A model generated the notes under the pieces. It did not search any database and was not told where the DNA came from. It worked only from the letters and a program-made list of their open reading frames with translations. Below are positions 21,981-23,824 of a DNA stretch of 23,824 bases, one piece after another (within the stretch, counting starts at the first letter, position 1; every line of letters starts with the position of its first letter). The DNA is from a virus. The stretch is taken from positions 1 to 23,824 of the IMG/VR virus record IMGVR_UViG_3300029923_000106; one strand, 5' to 3'. Position numbers and translations under genes: made by a program.

Positions 21981-22334
21981 ATGGAAATAAATCAAGAGAC
22001 AGTCGCGGAGAAACTCCTTTGGGGACTCTGGCGCAGTATTACGGAGGATTACAAAATGCAGTATCCTCGTGTGATATGGGAACAATTTGAGAATGCTATA
22101 CGGTCTGCGAGTTATACAGACTCGTTGAAAGTATTCCTTACAAACTTTCAGCGTCGTATTCCTGTAGAAATACAGGCACAATATGGACGTGACATCCTCG
22201 CTATTGTTGATTCAGGCGAAGATGAACAAGTGCTGAACTGGCTGAGAAGTGAAAGCACTTACCTCACCATGATCGTGAGACTGAAAAACCAAGAAAGGAA
22301 AGAAAATATAAAATTTGAAAGGGGAGAAATATGA
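21981..22334 (+). CDS. Cas11-like small subunit candidate
   Basis: A 117-aa protein, predicted almost entirely helical (ETVAEKLLWGLWRSITEDYK, EQFENAIRSASYTDSLKVFLTNF, then DEQVLNWLRSESTYLTMIVRL). Size, all-helical character and position between csf1 and csf2 fit the type IV-B small subunit (Cas11), which lines the belly of the effector filament. The sequence is too diverged for me to call by motif, so this rests mainly on context. It starts seven bases after csf1, and its stop overlaps the csf2 start as ATGA behind GGGGAG. Confidence 0.55.
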   Translation: MEINQETVAEKLLWGLWRSITEDYKMQYPRVIWEQFENAIRSASYTDSLKVFLTNFQRRIPVEIQAQYGRDILAIVDSGEDEQVLNWLRSESTYLTMIVRLKNQERKENIKFERGEI

Positions 22335-23239
22335 AGACATACGTATTAGAAGGAGTGTGTACCGCCTTGAGCAGCATCTGCCATAATGGTGGTGAGAAAA
22401 ATGGTACTATCGTGCAACTTCGCAGAGAGAAGTTTGTACAAGAAAACGGAAAAATCGTAGAGGTACCGGTGATATCCGGTAACAGTATCAGGGGCAAGCT
22501 CAGAGACCTAGCAGCTATCGAGATACTGACAAAAAAGGATGGTGTAAAAGTGCAGGTAGATGCGGATAGCTTCAATCTGTTATTCTCCGGTGGATCACTT
22601 GAGAGTACCGGTGGAAAGAACCTAGATATCGAAAAGGTGAGACAGTTGAGAAAAGAAATTCCGATGATCAGCGTACTTGGCTGTTCAATTGGAAATGTAA
22701 TTCTTCCGGGAAAAGTAAGTATCGGGAAGATGATCCCAATCTGTAAAGAGACGTTGCACCTTATTCCATCCCAGTTTCATGGGGATGATGAAATAAAATC
22801 CATCTGGTCATACTGTCAAGTGGAAATGAACACCAGACGGGATGATACGAAGGATGAGAATAAACGAGAGTTTATCAAGCAGGAGCATCTGACGGATGAC
22901 CTGAAGGGAGGTCAGATGATGTATAACACAGAAACGCTGGCAGCAGGTACCAGGTTCTACTGGAAAGTTTGCCTGATGGATACAACAGACATCGAGACCG
23001 GTGCTTTCCTTTCTACGATCCAATCATGGGCGAACCAGGCAAGCCAGGTTGGTGGTAATGGACGTGTTGGTATGGGCCATCTTAAAATAGATTTGTCTCA
23101 TACTACCGTAGTGGACTCAGAAGTGGAGTTTAACAACTCAGATTTTGTAAAGTATATCGATGCTGCAAATGAGGCAAAGAAGGATGTAACAGAATTCTTT
23201 GAAACAGGAGGCTCGAAAAAGCTCTTTGTAAATGGATAA
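22331..23239 (+). CDS. csf2: Csf2 (Cas7-like) backbone protein, type IV
   Basis: The 302-aa protein shows the Csf2 pattern: LEGVCTALSSICHNGGEKNGT (6-26), LRREKFVQENGKIVEVPVISGNSIRGKLRDLAA with the SGNSIRGKLRD block at 49-59, LFSGG at 84-88, IPMISVLGCSIGNVILPGKVSIGKMIPI at 110-137, and the RAMP-type glycine loop GGNGRVGMGHLKID at 241-254. Csf2 polymerises along guide RNA to form the type IV filament. Length is near the usual for the family. It overlaps the gene on each side, by four bases with the Cas11-like gene and eight with cysH, so the subunits are probably made together. Confidence 0.85.
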   Translation: MKTYVLEGVCTALSSICHNGGEKNGTIVQLRREKFVQENGKIVEVPVISGNSIRGKLRDLAAIEILTKKDGVKVQVDADSFNLLFSGGSLESTGGKNLDIEKVRQLRKEIPMISVLGCSIGNVILPGKVSIGKMIPICKETLHLIPSQFHGDDEIKSIWSYCQVEMNTRRDDTKDENKREFIKQEHLTDDLKGGQMMYNTETLAAGTRFYWKVCLMDTTDIETGAFLSTIQSWANQASQVGGNGRVGMGHLKIDLSHTTVVDSEVEFNNSDFVKYIDAANEAKKDVTEFFETGGSKKLFVNG

Positions 23240-23824
23240 AAAAACAGCCTTGCTATACGCAAGGCTGAAACAGTATAAAGCCCTTGTTAACAAAACGAGT
23301 GGCTTTATAAGGTGGGCGTTAGCACAGGTTAATAATCCATACGTGGCATGCTCTTTCGGAAAAGACTCGAGCGTTATGCTTGACTTGATACTGAAACATA
23401 AGAAAGATGTTCGAGTTCTTTTTGCAACATCTACAGAGACATTTATAATTGATAATTATGAGGATGTTATCCGTCAGTGGGGTAAACTGAATCTTGAAAT
23501 ACTTCATTGCGAAAGGGAAAGTGACGGACGAACTCATACAAGCGATAAGATGAGTTGTTATTATGACTATGATAGTTATTTTGTAGGAATCAGAGCAGAG
23601 GAGAGTTCGGCCAGAAGGATGTCTTTGAAATTTCAGGGAATGTTCTATAAAAAGAAAAATGGTAAAATACGCATTTCTCCTCTTGCAGAATGGACGGATA
23701 AGGATATTATTACTTATATCTTGAGTAATGATTTGCCGTTGCTAGACACCTACAAAGTATTTACAGAGAAAGCAAGGACAACATCTGTTGTTCCGACAGT
23801 CGGAAGAGAGAGAATGCTTTCAAT
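23232..23824 (+). CDS. CysH-like PAPS reductase-family protein (truncated by window)
   Basis: ATG 23232 overlaps the csf2 end; 197 codons are visible with no stop before the window ends. The PP-loop ATP-pyrophosphatase signature is CSFGKDSSVML (40-50). GIRAEESSARR (119-129) and ISPLAEWTDKDIITYIL (148-164) follow, as in phosphoadenosine phosphosulfate reductases and related phage proteins. In metabolism such enzymes reduce PAPS or APS; in type IV-B loci a CysH-like gene of unknown role is a recognised companion. Its direct overlap with csf2 supports that association. The C-terminal ECG-type redox motif, if present, would lie outside the window. Confidence 0.85.
   Translation, partial: MDKKTALLYARLKQYKALVNKTSGFIRWALAQVNNPYVACSFGKDSSVMLDLILKHKKDVRVLFATSTETFIIDNYEDVIRQWGKLNLEILHCERESDGRTHTSDKMSCYYDYDSYFVGIRAEESSARRMSLKFQGMFYKKKNGKIRISPLAEWTDKDIITYILSNDLPLLDTYKVFTEKARTTSVVPTVGRERMLS
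23238..23267 (-). terminator. Minus-strand intrinsic terminator pattern at the csf2/cysH junction
   Basis: CAGCCTTGC at 23245-23253 pairs perfectly over 9 bp with GCAAGGCTG at 23259-23267 around TATAC. Seven A residues at 23238-23244 lie on its left, so on the minus strand the hairpin is followed by a T tract. On the plus strand there is no T tract. It lies inside the first codons of cysH and would stop antisense transcription entering csf2. Confidence 0.5.

Noticed and set aside
1-23824. CRISPR array accompanying the Csf genes
   Set aside because: No run of regularly spaced 25-40 base direct repeats with unique spacers was seen; the 22-bp array at 477-532 has only three 12-base units and 10-base gaps, far too short for an array.
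1-23824. tRNA genes
   Set aside because: No cloverleaf-like sequence with a T-arm GTTCRA motif and a matching acceptor stem was found by eye.

Overview
The window looks like part of a tailed phage or prophage of the Bacteroidales (Bacteroides/Parabacteroides/Prevotella type). The main reasons are promoters with the Bacteroidetes -7 element TAnnTTTG, families typical of this group (DUF4468, DUF4406, DUF6712-like, crAss001_48-like, DUF6549-like), and a continuous plus-strand run of portal, connector, tail, tape-measure, lysis and accessory genes. No integrase, terminase or major capsid gene is recognisable here, so those functions must lie outside the window or be too diverged to see. I found no tRNA and no CRISPR array.

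Layout. (1) 1-800: a mostly non-coding, repeat-rich left region with two GC-box repeat clusters (105-163 and 477-532) and a few tiny ORFs with strong Shine-Dalgarno (SD) sequences. (2) 747-1950: a promoter, a small protein, a DUF2335-like membrane protein, a HicB-like antitoxin/repressor and an intrinsic terminator. (3) 1952-3988: two perfect inverted repeats, one overlapping a promoter, then a DnaQ-type exonuclease with a BRCT domain and a secreted DUF4468-like protein. (4) 4036-4606: a promoter, a roughly 230-nt leader with mutually exclusive helices, and a small membrane protein. (5) 4597-8358: a tightly coupled operon of ten small or medium genes (including DUF4406- and NUMOD-like proteins) ending in a C5-cytosine DNA methyltransferase and a terminator. 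A second methyltransferase-like reading frame overlaps that last gene. (6) 8379-15338: a structural operon with a gp10-like protein, portal, connector-like proteins and tail/baseplate proteins. (7) 15346-19469: the tape measure on its own promoter. (8) 19474-23824: a further promoter, then a membrane coiled-coil protein, M15 endolysin, holin, small protein and spanin-like protein. These are followed, with no visible new promoter, by a type IV-B-like CRISPR-Cas effector module: Csf1-like, Cas11-like, Csf2/Cas7 and a CysH-like protein cut off by the window end.

Regulation. Four transcription units (starting at 4653, 8418, 15408 and about 19533) share a distinctive promoter: GTCCTTTT, exactly 19 bases, then TAnnTTTG. 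Accessory units at 814, 2080 and 4301 instead have promoters nearer the ordinary host type. This suggests a phage-specific regulon, probably needing a phage activator. The standout points are the effector module with no visible array, nuclease or Cas6, the dual-frame methyltransferase gene, the phage promoter class and the switch-like leader at 4067-4300.
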